A DNA stretch of 64,000 nt, from positions 248,001 to 312,000 of the forward strand of contig NZ_NBYX01000006.1 of the NCBI RefSeq assembly GCF_002099195.1, read 5' to 3'. A program made the position numbers and the translations under genes. Positions 19,487 to 27,965 of this stretch are shown here, piece by piece; position 1 is the first letter of the stretch; each line of letters starts with the position of its first letter. The stretch comes from Burkholderia puraquae (GTDB taxonomy: Bacteria; Pseudomonadota; Gammaproteobacteria; Burkholderiales; Burkholderiaceae). The notes beneath the pieces are model-generated. The model saw nothing but the letters and a program-made list of their open reading frames with translations, was not told the DNA's origin and searched no databases.

Positions 19487-19560
19487 TAAAATCGCCGGTT
19501 ATTCCAGATGCATCGGCGGCCGACTGGCGGGCCAACTTGCCAGCCGGCCGCCGTTTTGTT
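19487..19560 (+). promoter_or_regulatory. metN leader: -10-like element and terminator-like hairpin
   Basis: A TAAAAT at 19487-19492 could serve as a -10 box (the -35, TTAAGG at 19464-19469, is weak). Downstream, GGCGGCCGACTGGC (19515-19528) pairs with GCCAGCCGGCCGCC (19539-19552) over 14 positions with one mismatch, and GTTTTGTTT follows. This looks like an intrinsic terminator placed directly before the metN start codon at 19564, leaving no visible ribosome-binding site. No gene on this strand lies just upstream, so the hairpin belongs to the metN leader. Attenuation or control of translation is inferred. Confidence 0.55.
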
Positions 19561-19563
19561 TAC

Positions 19564-20598
19564 ATGATCGAATTACGCAATCTTTCGCAGCGATTCCCCG
19601 GGCCGGGCGGCTGGGTCGAGGCGCTGCGCAACGTCAACCTGACGATCCCGCAGGGCGAGGTGTTCGGCATCATCGGCCGAAGCGGCGCCGGCAAGAGCAC
19701 GCTCGTGCGCACCATCAACCTGCTCACGCGGCCGACCGAAGGCAATGTCGTCGTCGGCGGGCGCGATCTCATGCTGCTGCCGGCCGGCGCGCTGCGCGAG
19801 GCGCGCCGCGAGATCGGCATGATCTTCCAGCACTTCAACCTGCTGTCGTCGCGCACGGTGTTCGACAACGTCGCGCTGCCGCTCGAGCTGGCCGGCGCAA
19901 GCCGTGCCGACATCGAGGCCGCCGTGCTGCCGCTGCTCGACCTCGTCGGGCTGTCCGCGCAGAAGGACCGCTATCCGTCGCAGATCAGCGGCGGGCAGAA
20001 GCAGCGCGTCGGCATCGCACGCGCGCTCGCGAGCCAGCCGAAGGTGCTGCTGTCGGACGAAGCGACGTCCGCGCTCGATCCCGAGACCACGCGTTCGATC
20101 CTCGACCTGCTGAAACGCATCAACCGCGAACTCGGCCTGACGATCGTGCTGATCACGCACCAGATGGAAGTGATCAAGCAGGTGTGCGATCGCGTTGCGG
20201 TGCTCGATGCCGGGCGCGTGGTCGAGGAAGGCCGCGTGATCGACGTGTTCCTGCAGCCGCATCACGAAGTGACGCGCGCCCTGATCGGCGACGTGATCGC
20301 GCAGGAGTTGCCGCCCGCGCTGAAGGCGCGCGTGGCCGAGCGGCTGAAGACGGGCAGCGGGCATCTGCTGCGGCTCGCGTTCACGGGCTCGGGTGTCGAC
20401 CAGCCGATCCTGTCGGAGACGATCCGCCGGTACGAACTCGATTTCAACATCCTGCACGGACAGATCGACGAGATCCAGGGGCAGGCATTCGGTTCGCTCG
20501 CGGTGCTCGCGGGCGGCGAGCCGGGCAAGGTCGGGCAGGCGCTCGCGTTCCTGCGCGAGCAAGGCGTGGTGGTAGAGGAGCTTTCGTATGTTGAGTGA
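19564..20598 (+). CDS. metN: Methionine ABC transporter ATP-binding protein
   Basis: The 344-residue ATPase of the D/L-methionine importer. Walker A is GRSGAGKST, the signature [14 protein letters not shown] and Walker [13 protein letters not shown]. Residues from about 265 form the NIL (ACT-like) domain through which methionine inhibits transport in the family. ATG 19564 begins the conserved [11 protein letters not shown]; the frame is open 43 codons further upstream, but those codons cross the leader hairpin. No ribosome-binding site is visible before this start. The stop overlaps the metI start by 11 bases. Confidence 0.95.
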   Translation: MIELRNLSQRFPGPGGWVEALRNVNLTIPQGEVFGIIGRSGAGKSTLVRTINLLTRPTEGNVVVGGRDLMLLPAGALREARREIGMIFQHFNLLSSRTVFDNVALPLELAGASRADIEAAVLPLLDLVGLSAQKDRYPSQISGGQKQRVGIARALASQPKVLLSDEATSALDPETTRSILDLLKRINRELGLTIVLITHQMEVIKQVCDRVAVLDAGRVVEEGRVIDVFLQPHHEVTRALIGDVIAQELPPALKARVAERLKTGSGHLLRLAFTGSGVDQPILSETIRRYELDFNILHGQIDEIQGQAFGSLAVLAGGEPGKVGQALAFLREQGVVVEELSYVE

Positions 20599-21241
20599 GA
20601 TGTTCGATATGTTCGTGCAGTCGTTCTGGGAGACGCTGATCATGGTCGGCATCTCCGGGGCCGTCGGCGCGCTCGTCGGCCTGCCGCTCGGCGTGCTGCT
20701 CTACCTGACCGACCGCCAGGGCGTGCTGCAGAACCTCGCCGTGAATCGCGTGCTCGGCGGCATCGTGAATGCCGTCCGCTCGACACCGTTCATCATCCTG
20801 CTGGTCGCGGTGATTCCGTTTACGCGGCTCATGACCGGTTCGTCGATCGGCACGGCCGCGGCGGTCGTGCCGCTGACGCTCGCGGCCGCGCCGTTCATCG
20901 CGCGTCTCGTCGAGACGGCGTTGCGCGAAGTCGACCGCGGGCTGATCGAGGCCGCGCAATCGATGGGTGCGACCACGTCGCAGATCGTCTTCAAGGTGCT
21001 GCTGCCCGAATCGCTGCCGGGCGTCGTAGCGGGCCTGACGATCACGTTCGTGTCGCTGGTCGGCTATTCGGCGATGGCAGGCGCGATCGGCGGCGGCGGC
21101 CTCGGCGATCTCGGGATCCGCTACGGCTACCAGCGCTATCTGCCCGAAGTGATGTGGACGGTGGTCGCAATCCTGATCGTGTTCGTGCAGATCGTGCAGT
21201 CGTTCGGCGACTGGCTCGTCCGCCGGCTGAGCCACAAGTAA
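20588..21241 (+). CDS. metI: Methionine ABC transporter permease
   Basis: A 217-residue inner-membrane permease with about five transmembrane helices. It forms the methionine channel with MetN and MetQ. Features typical of MetI are [46 protein letters not shown] (the EAA loop that contacts the ATPase) and [23 protein letters not shown]. The ATG at 20588 lies inside the end of metN, so translation is coupled. metQ follows after 29 bases. Confidence 0.95.
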   Translation: MLSEMFDMFVQSFWETLIMVGISGAVGALVGLPLGVLLYLTDRQGVLQNLAVNRVLGGIVNAVRSTPFIILLVAVIPFTRLMTGSSIGTAAAVVPLTLAAAPFIARLVETALREVDRGLIEAAQSMGATTSQIVFKVLLPESLPGVVAGLTITFVSLVGYSAMAGAIGGGGLGDLGIRYGYQRYLPEVMWTVVAILIVFVQIVQSFGDWLVRRLSHK

Positions 21242-21270
21242 AACAAGACTGATTCGTTAGGGGACACACG

Positions 21271-22065
21271 ATGCAACGACGCTTCATGCTGAAATTCGCG
21301 GCGGCACTGGGCGCGGCCGCGCTGTTTGCGGGCGCACACGCACAGGCAGAAACCATCAAGGTGGGCGTGACGGGCGGGCCGCACGCGCAGATCATGGAAG
21401 TGGTGAAGAAGGTCGCGGCGAAGAGCGGCCTCGACATCCGCATCGTCGAATTCTCCGATTACGTGCAGCCGAACGCCGCGCTCGCGTCGGGCGACCTCGA
21501 CGCGAACAGCTACCAGCACGATCCGTATCTGCAGGCGCAGGTGAAGGATCGCGGCTACAAGCTGGTCAAGGTCGCGGATACCGTCACGTTCCCGATGGGC
21601 ATCTACTCGAAGCGCGTGAAGTCGCTGGCCGAACTGAAGCCGGGCGCGCGCATCGCGGTCCCGAACGATCCGACCAACGGCGGCCGTGCGCTGCTGTTGC
21701 TGCAAAAGCAGGGCTTGCTGAAGCTGCGCGCGGACGCGGGGCTGAAGGCGACGCCGCTCGATATCGTCGACAATCCGCGCAAGCTGAAGATCGTCGAACT
21801 GGATGCGGCGCAGATTCCGCGCTCGCTCGGCGACGTCGACGCGGCCGCGATCAACACCAACTACGCAATGGAAGCGGGGTTGAAACCGAAACAGGACGCG
21901 ATCGCGATCGAAGGGCCGAATGGCCCGTACGCGAACATCCTCGCGATCCGCGACGCGGACCGGAACAAGCCGTGGGTGGCGAAACTGATCGCGGCCTATC
22001 ATTCGGCCGATGTGAAGCAGTTCATCGAAGGCAAGTTCGGCGGCGCGGTCATTGCCGCCTGGTAA
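21271..22065 (+). CDS. metQ: Methionine-binding periplasmic protein
   Basis: A 264-residue NlpA/MetQ-family binding protein that delivers methionine to MetNI. It has a signal peptide (MQRRFMLKFAAALGAAALFAGAHAQA) and then the family core ETIKVGVTGGPHAQIMEVV, IVEFSDYVQPNAAL, DLDANSYQHDPYL and VDAAAINTNYAMEAGL. E. coli MetQ is a lipoprotein, but this signal peptide has no cysteine, so the protein is expected to be free in the periplasm. It ends the metNIQ operon at the terminator 22110-22138. Confidence 0.93.
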   Translation: MQRRFMLKFAAALGAAALFAGAHAQAETIKVGVTGGPHAQIMEVVKKVAAKSGLDIRIVEFSDYVQPNAALASGDLDANSYQHDPYLQAQVKDRGYKLVKVADTVTFPMGIYSKRVKSLAELKPGARIAVPNDPTNGGRALLLLQKQGLLKLRADAGLKATPLDIVDNPRKLKIVELDAAQIPRSLGDVDAAAINTNYAMEAGLKPKQDAIAIEGPNGPYANILAIRDADRNKPWVAKLIAAYHSADVKQFIEGKFGGAVIAAW

Positions 22066-22109
22066 CGGGCGAAGCACGAGGCGCCCGGCGAGATTAGAGT
22101 CGATGATCG

Positions 22110-22138
22110 AAAACCCGGGCTTTGCGTCCGGGTTTTTT
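22110..22138 (+). terminator. Intrinsic terminator after metQ
   Basis: AAAACCCGG and CCGGGTTTT pair around a 9-base loop, ending in six Ts. Confidence 0.9.
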
Positions 22139-22163
22139 CTCTTTTAAAATAGAACGACCGTTC
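22122..22163 (+). promoter_or_regulatory. Candidate etfBA promoter with overlapping operator palindrome
   Basis: TTGCGT (22122-22127), 17 bases, TAAAAT (22145-22150) could be a sigma70 promoter. Directly after the -10 lies a perfect palindrome GAACG-AC-CGTTC (22152-22163), at the expected start of transcription and so well placed for repression. The -35 overlaps the metQ terminator stem, which lowers confidence in the promoter. The palindrome itself is clear. Confidence 0.45.
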
Positions 22164-22293
22164 GCTATCATTGGCGCGTCGCCAAGAAGCGGTATCCTCG
22201 ACAACCACGATGGTTGGGTCCGCTTGGCCGCGCAGTCATGAGGCCTCGCTATAGAATGGCCTCTGGTCGTATTCGTAACTTTGGAGCGTGTGC

Positions 22294-23043
22294 ATGAAAA
22301 TCCTGGTGCCAGTGAAAAGAGTGGTCGATTACAACGTGAAGGTCCGCGTGAAGTCGGACAACACGGGCGTCGACATCGCGAACGTGAAGATGTCGATGAA
22401 CCCGTTCGACGAGATCGCGGTGGAAGAAGCCGTGCGCCTGAAGGAAGCGGGCGTGGCGACCGAAGTGATCGCCGTGTCGGTTGGTGTCACGCAAGCGCAG
22501 GAAACGCTGCGTACGGCGCTGGCGATCGGCGCGGATCGCGCGATCCTCGTCGAGTCGAACGACAGCGTCGAGCCGCTGGCCGTCGCGAAGATCCTGAAGG
22601 CGCTGGTCGACAAGGAACAGCCGCAACTGGTGATCCTCGGCAAGCAGGCCATCGACGACGATTCGAACCAGACGGGCCAGATGCTGGCTGCGCTGGCCGG
22701 TCTCCCGCAAGCGACGTTCGCATCGAAGGTGACGGTGGCCGACGGTAAGGCAACGGTCGCACGCGAAGTCGACGGCGGCGCGGAAACGCTGTCGCTGACG
22801 CTGCCGGCCGTGGTCACGACCGACCTGCGCCTGAACGAGCCGCGTTACGTGACGCTGCCGAACATCATGAAGGCGAAGAAGAAGCCGCTTGAAACCGTAA
22901 AGCCGGAAGACCTGGGCGTGGATGTCGCGCCGCGTCTGAAGACGCTGAAGGTGGTCGAGCCGCCGAAGCGCGCGGCCGGCGTGAAGGTGCCGGACGTGAA
23001 GACGCTGGTCGAGAAGCTGAAGACCGAAGCCAAGGTGCTGTAA
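22294..23043 (+). CDS. etfB: Electron transfer flavoprotein subunit beta
   Basis: A 249-residue ETF beta subunit, which binds AMP and with EtfA carries electrons from acyl-CoA dehydrogenases to ETF:ubiquinone oxidoreductase. The start [57 protein letters not shown] and [20 protein letters not shown] are diagnostic. ATG 22294 has GGAG seven bases upstream and is preferred to GTG 22288. etfA follows after 16 bases, giving a two-gene operon. Confidence 0.96.
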   Translation: MKILVPVKRVVDYNVKVRVKSDNTGVDIANVKMSMNPFDEIAVEEAVRLKEAGVATEVIAVSVGVTQAQETLRTALAIGADRAILVESNDSVEPLAVAKILKALVDKEQPQLVILGKQAIDDDSNQTGQMLAALAGLPQATFASKVTVADGKATVAREVDGGAETLSLTLPAVVTTDLRLNEPRYVTLPNIMKAKKKPLETVKPEDLGVDVAPRLKTLKVVEPPKRAAGVKVPDVKTLVEKLKTEAKVL

Positions 23044-23059
23044 GAGGGAGCGGAAAGAA

Positions 23060-23995
23060 ATGACGATTCTGGTGATTGCAGAACACGACAACGCGTCGAT
23101 CAAGGCCGCGACGCTGAACACGGTGGCGGCGGCGGCGAAGATCGGCGGCGACATTCACGTGCTGGTCGCGGGCCACAATGCGCAAGGCGCAGCCGACGCG
23201 GCAGCGAAGATCGCGGGCGTTTCGAAAGTGTTGCTGGCCGACGCGCCGCAACTCGAAGCGGGCCTCGCGGAAAACGTCGAAGCGACCGCGCTGAACATCG
23301 CGAAGGATTACTCGCACATCCTCGTGCCGGCCACGGCCTACGGCAAGAACATCGCGCCGCGTATCGCCGCGAAGCTGGATGTCGCGCAGATCTCGGACAT
23401 CACGGCAGTCGATTCGGCCGACACGTTCGAGCGCCCGATCTACGCAGGCAACGCGATCGCGACGGTGCAGTCGAGCGACCCGATCAAGGTGATCACGGTG
23501 CGTGCGACGGGTTTCGATCCGGTTGCAGCGGAAGGCGGCAGCGCGTCGGTCGAGAAGATCGAAGCGGCGGCCGACGCAGGCAAGTCGCAGTTCGTGAGCC
23601 GTGAAGTGACGAAGCTGGACCGTCCGGAGCTCACCAGCGCGAAGATCATCGTGTCGGGCGGCCGCGGTCTGGGCAGCGGCGAGAACTACACGAAGGTGCT
23701 GGAGCCGCTGGCGGACAAGCTGTCGGCGGCACTCGGCGCTTCGCGCGCGGCAGTCGATGCGGGCTTCGTGCCGAACGACTACCAAGTTGGCCAGACCGGC
23801 AAGATCGTTGCACCGCAGCTGTATATCGCGGTCGGCATCTCGGGCGCAATTCAGCACCTGGCCGGCATGAAGGATTCGAAGGTGATCGTCGCGATCAACA
23901 AGGATCCGGAAGCACCGATCTTCAGCGTGGCCGACTACGGCCTCGTCGGCGATCTGTTCGCGCTCGTGCCGGAACTCGTGGCCGAGCTCGGCTGA
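23060..23995 (+). CDS. etfA: Electron transfer flavoprotein subunit alpha
   Basis: The 311-residue FAD-binding partner of EtfB. The N-terminal half ([18 protein letters not shown]) matches the ETF alpha/beta fold, and the C-terminal half holds the FAD site: [51 protein letters not shown] and [20 protein letters not shown]. Its length is normal. GAGGGAG-type sequence precedes the ATG. Two hairpin terminators follow. Confidence 0.96.
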   Translation: MTILVIAEHDNASIKAATLNTVAAAAKIGGDIHVLVAGHNAQGAADAAAKIAGVSKVLLADAPQLEAGLAENVEATALNIAKDYSHILVPATAYGKNIAPRIAAKLDVAQISDITAVDSADTFERPIYAGNAIATVQSSDPIKVITVRATGFDPVAAEGGSASVEKIEAAADAGKSQFVSREVTKLDRPELTSAKIIVSGGRGLGSGENYTKVLEPLADKLSAALGASRAAVDAGFVPNDYQVGQTGKIVAPQLYIAVGISGAIQHLAGMKDSKVIVAINKDPEAPIFSVADYGLVGDLFALVPELVAELG

Positions 23996-24032
23996 CGCGG
24001 TGTGACGCTTCGGCGGTAAGCACACGAGAAGA

Positions 24033-24055
24033 GGGGCGCGACGAGCGCCCCTTTT
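24033..24055 (+). terminator. Intrinsic terminator after etfA
   Basis: GGGGCGC and GCGCCCC pair around GACGA, followed by four Ts. Confidence 0.8.
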
Positions 24056-24077
24056 CGGCTGACGGTTCGATGAAATG

Positions 24078-24107
24078 AAAAAGGCGCCCCGGGGCGCCTT
24101 TCTTTTT
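24078..24107. terminator. Second, bidirectional terminator between etfA and dadA
   Basis: AAAAGGCGCCCC and GGGGCGCCTTTC face each other with almost no loop, flanked by A-rich and T-rich runs. It can serve etfA read-through and dadA on the minus strand. Confidence 0.8.
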
Positions 24108-24153
24108 GATCCGGCCGGCCCGCATCGCTGCGGGCGGCGTCGGCTAATAAAGC

Positions 24154-25440
24154 TTATGCGTATGCCGGGCGCGTCTGGCCGGCCACGTCCTTCAGGTAAC
24201 GATGCACCGACAGGTCGTCGGCCTGGATCGCCGGCATCTTGCCCGAGATCAGGTCCGCGAGCAGCTGGCCCGAGCCGCACGACATCGTCCAGCCGAGCGT
24301 GCCGTGACCGGTGTTCAGGAACAGGTTCGACACCGGCGTGCGGCCGACGATCGGCGTGCCGTCCGGCGTCATCGGGCGCAGGCCCGTCCAGAACGTTGCC
24401 TTCGACGTGTCGCCGCCGCCCGGGAACAGGTCGTTCACGCACATTTCGAGCGTTTCGCGGCGTGCGGCGCGCAGCTTCTTGTCGAAGCCGACGATTTCCG
24501 CCATGCCACCGACGCGGATGCGCTGGTCGAAACGCGTGATCGCGATCTTGTAAGTCTCGTCGAGCACGGTCGACACGGGCGCGGCCGCTTCGTTGACGAT
24601 CGGTGCCGTGATCGAATAGCCCTTCAGCGGATAGACGGGGATCTTCATCAGGTTCGAGATGAAGCTGGTCGAGTACGAGCCGAGCGCGACGACGTACGCG
24701 TCCGCGCGCACCGTCTCGCTGCCGCACTGCACGCCGGCGATCTTGCCGCCCGCGATCGCGAGCGCATCGATCGGCGTGTTGTAGCGAAACTTCACGCCAA
24801 GCGATTCGGCGAGCGCGGCAAGGCGCGTCGTGAACAGCTGGCAGTCGCCCGTTTCGTCACCCGGCAGGCGCAGGCCGCCCGTCAGCTTGTGCGAGACGGC
24901 AGCGAGCGCCGGTTCGGCGTTCTTCAGGTCGGCCGGCGACAGCAGTTCGAACGGCACGTTCGCTTCCTGCAGGACGGCGATGTCCTTCGCCGCGCCGTCG
25001 AGTTGCTGCTGCGTGCGGAACAGCTGCAGTGTGCCGCCCGTGCGGCCTTCGTACTGAATGCCGGTATCGGCGCGCAGCGCCTGCAGGCAGTCACGGCTGT
25101 ATTCGGCGAGGCGAACCATGCGGCCCTTGTTGACTGCATAGCGCTCGGCCGTGCAGTTGCGCAGCATCTGGACCATCCACTGGAGCTGGAAGCGCGTGCC
25201 GTCGAGGCGGATCGCGAGCGGCGCGTGTTTTTCGAACATCCACTTGACGGCCTTCAGCGGCACGCCGGGGGCGGCCCACGGGGCGGCATAGCCGGGGGAG
25301 ATCTGGCCTGCGTTCGCGAAGCTCGTCTCGAGCGCCGGGCCGGCCTCCCGGTCGATCACCGTGACTTCGTGACCGGCGCGCGCGAGGTAATACGCGCTTG
25401 CCACGCCCACCACACCGCTGCCCAGAATGACGACTCGCAT
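24154..25440 (-). CDS. dadA: D-amino acid dehydrogenase
   Basis: A 428-residue FAD enzyme that oxidises D-amino acids, chiefly D-alanine, to 2-oxo acids and passes electrons to the membrane. The N-terminal dinucleotide site is [68 protein letters not shown] and [16 protein letters not shown] are typical of DadA. ATG 25440 starts exactly at the FAD motif; 14 upstream in-frame codons look non-coding. It is divergent from an lrp gene, an arrangement in which the regulator normally activates dadA in response to alanine. Confidence 0.95.
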   Translation of the reverse strand: MRVVILGSGVVGVASAYYLARAGHEVTVIDREAGPALETSFANAGQISPGYAAPWAAPGVPLKAVKWMFEKHAPLAIRLDGTRFQLQWMVQMLRNCTAERYAVNKGRMVRLAEYSRDCLQALRADTGIQYEGRTGGTLQLFRTQQQLDGAAKDIAVLQEANVPFELLSPADLKNAEPALAAVSHKLTGGLRLPGDETGDCQLFTTRLAALAESLGVKFRYNTPIDALAIAGGKIAGVQCGSETVRADAYVVALGSYSTSFISNLMKIPVYPLKGYSITAPIVNEAAAPVSTVLDETYKIAITRFDQRIRVGGMAEIVGFDKKLRAARRETLEMCVNDLFPGGGDTSKATFWTGLRPMTPDGTPIVGRTPVSNLFLNTGHGTLGWTMSCGSGQLLADLISGKMPAIQADDLSVHRYLKDVAGQTRPAYA

Positions 25441-25585
25441 AGCTGCTCCAGATGGAAGGGACCAGATCGAGGCCGGGCGCACATGCGGCTCCGTGTAACC
25501 TCTAGCTGATCTAGTTTTTTGCGCTATGGTATTGTCGAATGTGTAGGTTTTGTTATCGTATTTTTCAGGTTTTCAGCATAAAAAA
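25441..25585. promoter_or_regulatory. A+T-rich divergent control region of dadA and lrp
   Basis: This 145-base gap is much richer in A+T than its surroundings, especially 25500-25585. A possible lrp promoter is TTGTCG (25532-25537), 16 bases, TATCGT (25554-25559). Lrp-family regulators bind degenerate A+T-rich sites and usually control the gene opposite; that control is inferred here, as no single clear operator stands out. Confidence 0.5.
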
Positions 25586-26074
25586 ATGAGAACGCAACGT
25601 CAGCCCGTACGCTCGCTCGACAAGCTCGACCGGCGCATCCTGAAGCTGCTCCAGGACGACGGCCGGATGGCGATGAAAGACCTCGCGGAACAGGTCGGAC
25701 TGACCGTCACGCCGTGTATCGAGCGTGTGCGCCGCATGGAGCGCGACGGCGTGATCACCGGCTATCACGCGCGTGTCGATCCGCACCAGCTCGATGCCGC
25801 GCTGCTGGTGTTCGTCGAGATCACGCTCGGCCACAAGGGCGGCAACATGTTCGAGCAATTCCGCCGGGAAGTGATGAAGATCGACGAGGTGCTCGAATGC
25901 CATCTCGTGTCCGGCGATTTCGACTACCTGATCAAGGCGCGGATCGGCGAGATGGCCGACTACCGGAAGCTGCTCGGCGATATCCTGCTGCAGCTGCCCG
26001 GCGCCGTGCAGTCGAAGAGCTATGTCGTGATGGAAGAAATCAAGGAGACGTTGACGATCGCAGTGGGCGACTGA
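25586..26074 (+). CDS. Lrp/AsnC-family transcriptional regulator
   Basis: A 162-residue regulator close to Lrp. Residues about 11-65 form the winged helix-turn-helix (LDKLDRRILKLLQDDGRMAMKDLAEQVGLTVTPCIERVRRME), and about 75-155 the ligand-binding RAM domain (ECHLVSGDFDYLIKARI). The ATG at 25586 follows an A run (AAAAAATG) with no clear ribosome-binding site. Its position opposite dadA suggests it is the D-alanine catabolism regulator (DadR-like) rather than the global Lrp; that is an inference from neighbourhood. Confidence 0.9.
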   Translation: MRTQRQPVRSLDKLDRRILKLLQDDGRMAMKDLAEQVGLTVTPCIERVRRMERDGVITGYHARVDPHQLDAALLVFVEITLGHKGGNMFEQFRREVMKIDEVLECHLVSGDFDYLIKARIGEMADYRKLLGDILLQLPGAVQSKSYVVMEEIKETLTIAVGD

Positions 26075-26120
26075 CACGCCTGCGGCAGGCCGTCTGGCCC
26101 TTTATCCCGCCCTTGGCATG

Positions 26121-26160
26121 CTGCGCCCAATACTGTATAAATGTACAGTATTGGGCGCAG
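26121..26160 (+). promoter_or_regulatory. LexA (SOS) box inside a 40-bp perfect inverted repeat
   Basis: CTGTATAAATGTACAG at 26133-26148 matches the CTGT-N8-ACAG LexA consensus, including the flanking TA and TA. The symmetry goes far beyond the operator: the arms CTGCGCCCAATACTGTA (26121-26137) and TACAGTATTGGGCGCAG (26144-26160) are exact reverse complements over 17 bases around TAAATG. The box ends about 29 bases before the radical SAM start, a position suited to repression. Confidence 0.85.
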
Positions 26161-26176
26161 GCGAATGGGTGGGCAT

Positions 26177-27352
26177 ATGGACGATCGATCCGACAACGAA
26201 TTTCCGGTAGCGCCGCCCGTGCCCCGCAAGGGGCGCGGTGCGGTCGACAACCTGCAGGGCCGATATGAAATCGCACAGCGCGAAGCGGTCGACGACGGCT
26301 GGACGCACGAATCCGACGATGTCGATTTTCCCGCGCCGCTGCGCACGCAGGTATTCGAGGAGCGTGCGAAGAGCATCCTGACGCACAACCAGTCGCCCGA
26401 CATTCCATTCAGCGTATCGCTCAATCCGTATCGCGGCTGCGAGCACGGCTGCATCTACTGCTTCGCGCGGCCGACGCACAGTTATCTCGGCCTGTCGCCG
26501 GGCCTCGATTTCGAAAGCCGGATCTATGCGAAGGTCAATGCGGCCGAACTGCTCGAGCGCGAGATTTCGCGCAAGCGCTACGTGCCGGAGCCGATCGCGC
26601 TTGGCGTCAACACCGACGCCTATCAGCCGGTCGAGCGCGACCTGCGCATCACGCGCAGCGTGATCCAGGTGATGCACGATCGCGGGTTGCCGTTCGCCGC
26701 GATCACGAAGTCGTCGCTGATCGAGCGCGATCTCGACCTGCTCGCGCCGATGGCCGAACGCGGGCAGGTGATGGCGGCGGTCACGATCACGACGCTCGAT
26801 GCCGATCTCGCGCGCACGCTCGAACCGCGCGCGGCAACACCGGCGCGACGGTTGCGTACGATTCGTGCGCTGAGCGAGGCGGGCGTGCCGGTCGGCGTAA
26901 GCATTGCACCGATGATTCCGTTCGTCACCGAGCCCGACATGGAGCGTGTGCTCGAGGCGTGCGCGGAAGCCGGCGCGACGCACGCGAGCTACATCATCCT
27001 GAGGCTGCCATGGGAAGTCGCGCCGCTGTTCAAGAACTGGCTTGCCGCGCATTTTCCCGATCGCGCGGAGCGCGTGATGAACCGCGTGCGCGACATGCGC
27101 GGCGGGAAAGACTACGACTCGGATTTCTCGAAACGAATGAAGGGCGAGGGGATCTGGGCCGACCTGCTGCGGCAACGCTTCCGCCAGGCCGTCAAGCGGC
27201 TCGGGTTGAACGAGCGCACGAACGGCATTCTCGATCTGTCGCAGTTTCGCGGTGCGCCGGCCGCCGCGGCGCCGGCGCCGCGCATTGCTGTTCGTTCAGC
27301 CGGCGCGCGGTCGACGCAGGCGCGCGACGACCTGCAATTGAACCTGTTCTGA
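26177..27352 (+). CDS. Radical SAM protein, PA0069/SplB-like (COG1533) type
   Basis: A 391-residue radical SAM enzyme. The iron-sulfur motif is CEHGCIYCFARPTH (C-x3-C-x2-C), preceded by SVSLNPYRG, and the strand pattern GVNTDAYQPVERDLRITRSV follows. This matches the group annotated as PA0069-family or SplB-like 'DNA repair photolyase' proteins, whose true reaction is not established. ATG 26177 is taken as start, with ATG 26165 possible. A near-ideal LexA box lies just upstream, which suggests induction by DNA damage and fits a repair role. The C-terminal about 40 residues (PAAAAPAPRIAVRSAGARSTQ) are low-complexity. Confidence 0.88.
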   Translation: MDDRSDNEFPVAPPVPRKGRGAVDNLQGRYEIAQREAVDDGWTHESDDVDFPAPLRTQVFEERAKSILTHNQSPDIPFSVSLNPYRGCEHGCIYCFARPTHSYLGLSPGLDFESRIYAKVNAAELLEREISRKRYVPEPIALGVNTDAYQPVERDLRITRSVIQVMHDRGLPFAAITKSSLIERDLDLLAPMAERGQVMAAVTITTLDADLARTLEPRAATPARRLRTIRALSEAGVPVGVSIAPMIPFVTEPDMERVLEACAEAGATHASYIILRLPWEVAPLFKNWLAAHFPDRAERVMNRVRDMRGGKDYDSDFSKRMKGEGIWADLLRQRFRQAVKRLGLNERTNGILDLSQFRGAPAAAAPAPRIAVRSAGARSTQARDDLQLNLF

Positions 27353-27388
27353 CCGGCGCGGGGTGCCGGTGCGTTGCGTTCGTTTCGC

Positions 27389-27856
27389 CTACTGCGAAAT
27401 CTGCTTGGCCGCTTCGACCTGCGATTCGAAATATGTCTGGAACGACAGCGCAAGTGCGGTCATCAGCAGGAAGGCGCCGATCAGCAGCGAGAAGATCACC
27501 ACGAAGATCACGGTCCACCCCGACTTGCTGTGCTTGCCTGTCTCCGCGTTGAATTGCGCGTCCCATTTTTCGTCGGGACGCAGCCCGTAGACGAGCGCGG
27601 CGAGGAACGCCGCCAGCAGCGAGATTGCGCCGGGTACTGCGAGCCACCAGCCGAGGCCGGCGCTGCGCTGGGTCGCGGCGAGCAGGAGGAAGCCCGGGAT
27701 GCCGACGATCGTTGCGAGCAGGTGCGCCCAGCCGTACACGTCGCGAAAGCCATACAGATAGAAGCGGTGCGCGCCGAGCGATCCGAACAGGAACGCGAGG
27801 GCGGCGGTGAGCGTCTTGGAGCGAAAGCGGCGGGACGGTGCGGTGCTGCTGGACAT
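27389..27856 (-). CDS. TM2-domain membrane protein
   Basis: A 155-residue inner-membrane protein. Residues about 14-65 match the TM2 domain (KTLTAALAFLFGSLGAHRFYLYGFRD, then a second helix), followed by two more hydrophobic helices (LAVPGAISLLAAFLAALVYGL and WTVIFVVIFSLLIGAFLLM). The start MSSSTAPSRRFRSK places a basic stretch before the first helix. TM2 proteins have no settled function. It is on the same strand as the dehydrogenase-like gene upstream (110 bases away) and converges on the radical SAM gene. Confidence 0.8.
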   Translation of the reverse strand: MSSSTAPSRRFRSKTLTAALAFLFGSLGAHRFYLYGFRDVYGWAHLLATIVGIPGFLLLAATQRSAGLGWWLAVPGAISLLAAFLAALVYGLRPDEKWDAQFNAETGKHSKSGWTVIFVVIFSLLIGAFLLMTALALSFQTYFESQVEAAKQISQ

Positions 27857-27965
27857 GGATGGCGGCGTATTGTCGTTGGCATGGGCGGCCGGCGGGCCGG
27901 CGCGGGCGCGCGGCCCGGCACGCATTCTACGATGCCCGGTCGGGCCCGGTCACCCCTGTCCTGCG

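Noticed and set aside
19487-19560. A classical SAM riboswitch before metN
   Set aside because: The sequence between the possible promoter and the hairpin is only about 20 bases, too short for any known large SAM aptamer. Only the hairpin is claimed.
19435-19563. A 43-codon N-terminal extension of MetN
   Set aside because: The frame is open, but the codons run through the leader hairpin and the -10-like element. MetN homologues begin at MIELRNLS.
26121-26160. The LexA-box palindrome as a terminator of the lrp gene
   Set aside because: There is no T run after the stem, and the centre matches the LexA operator too well.
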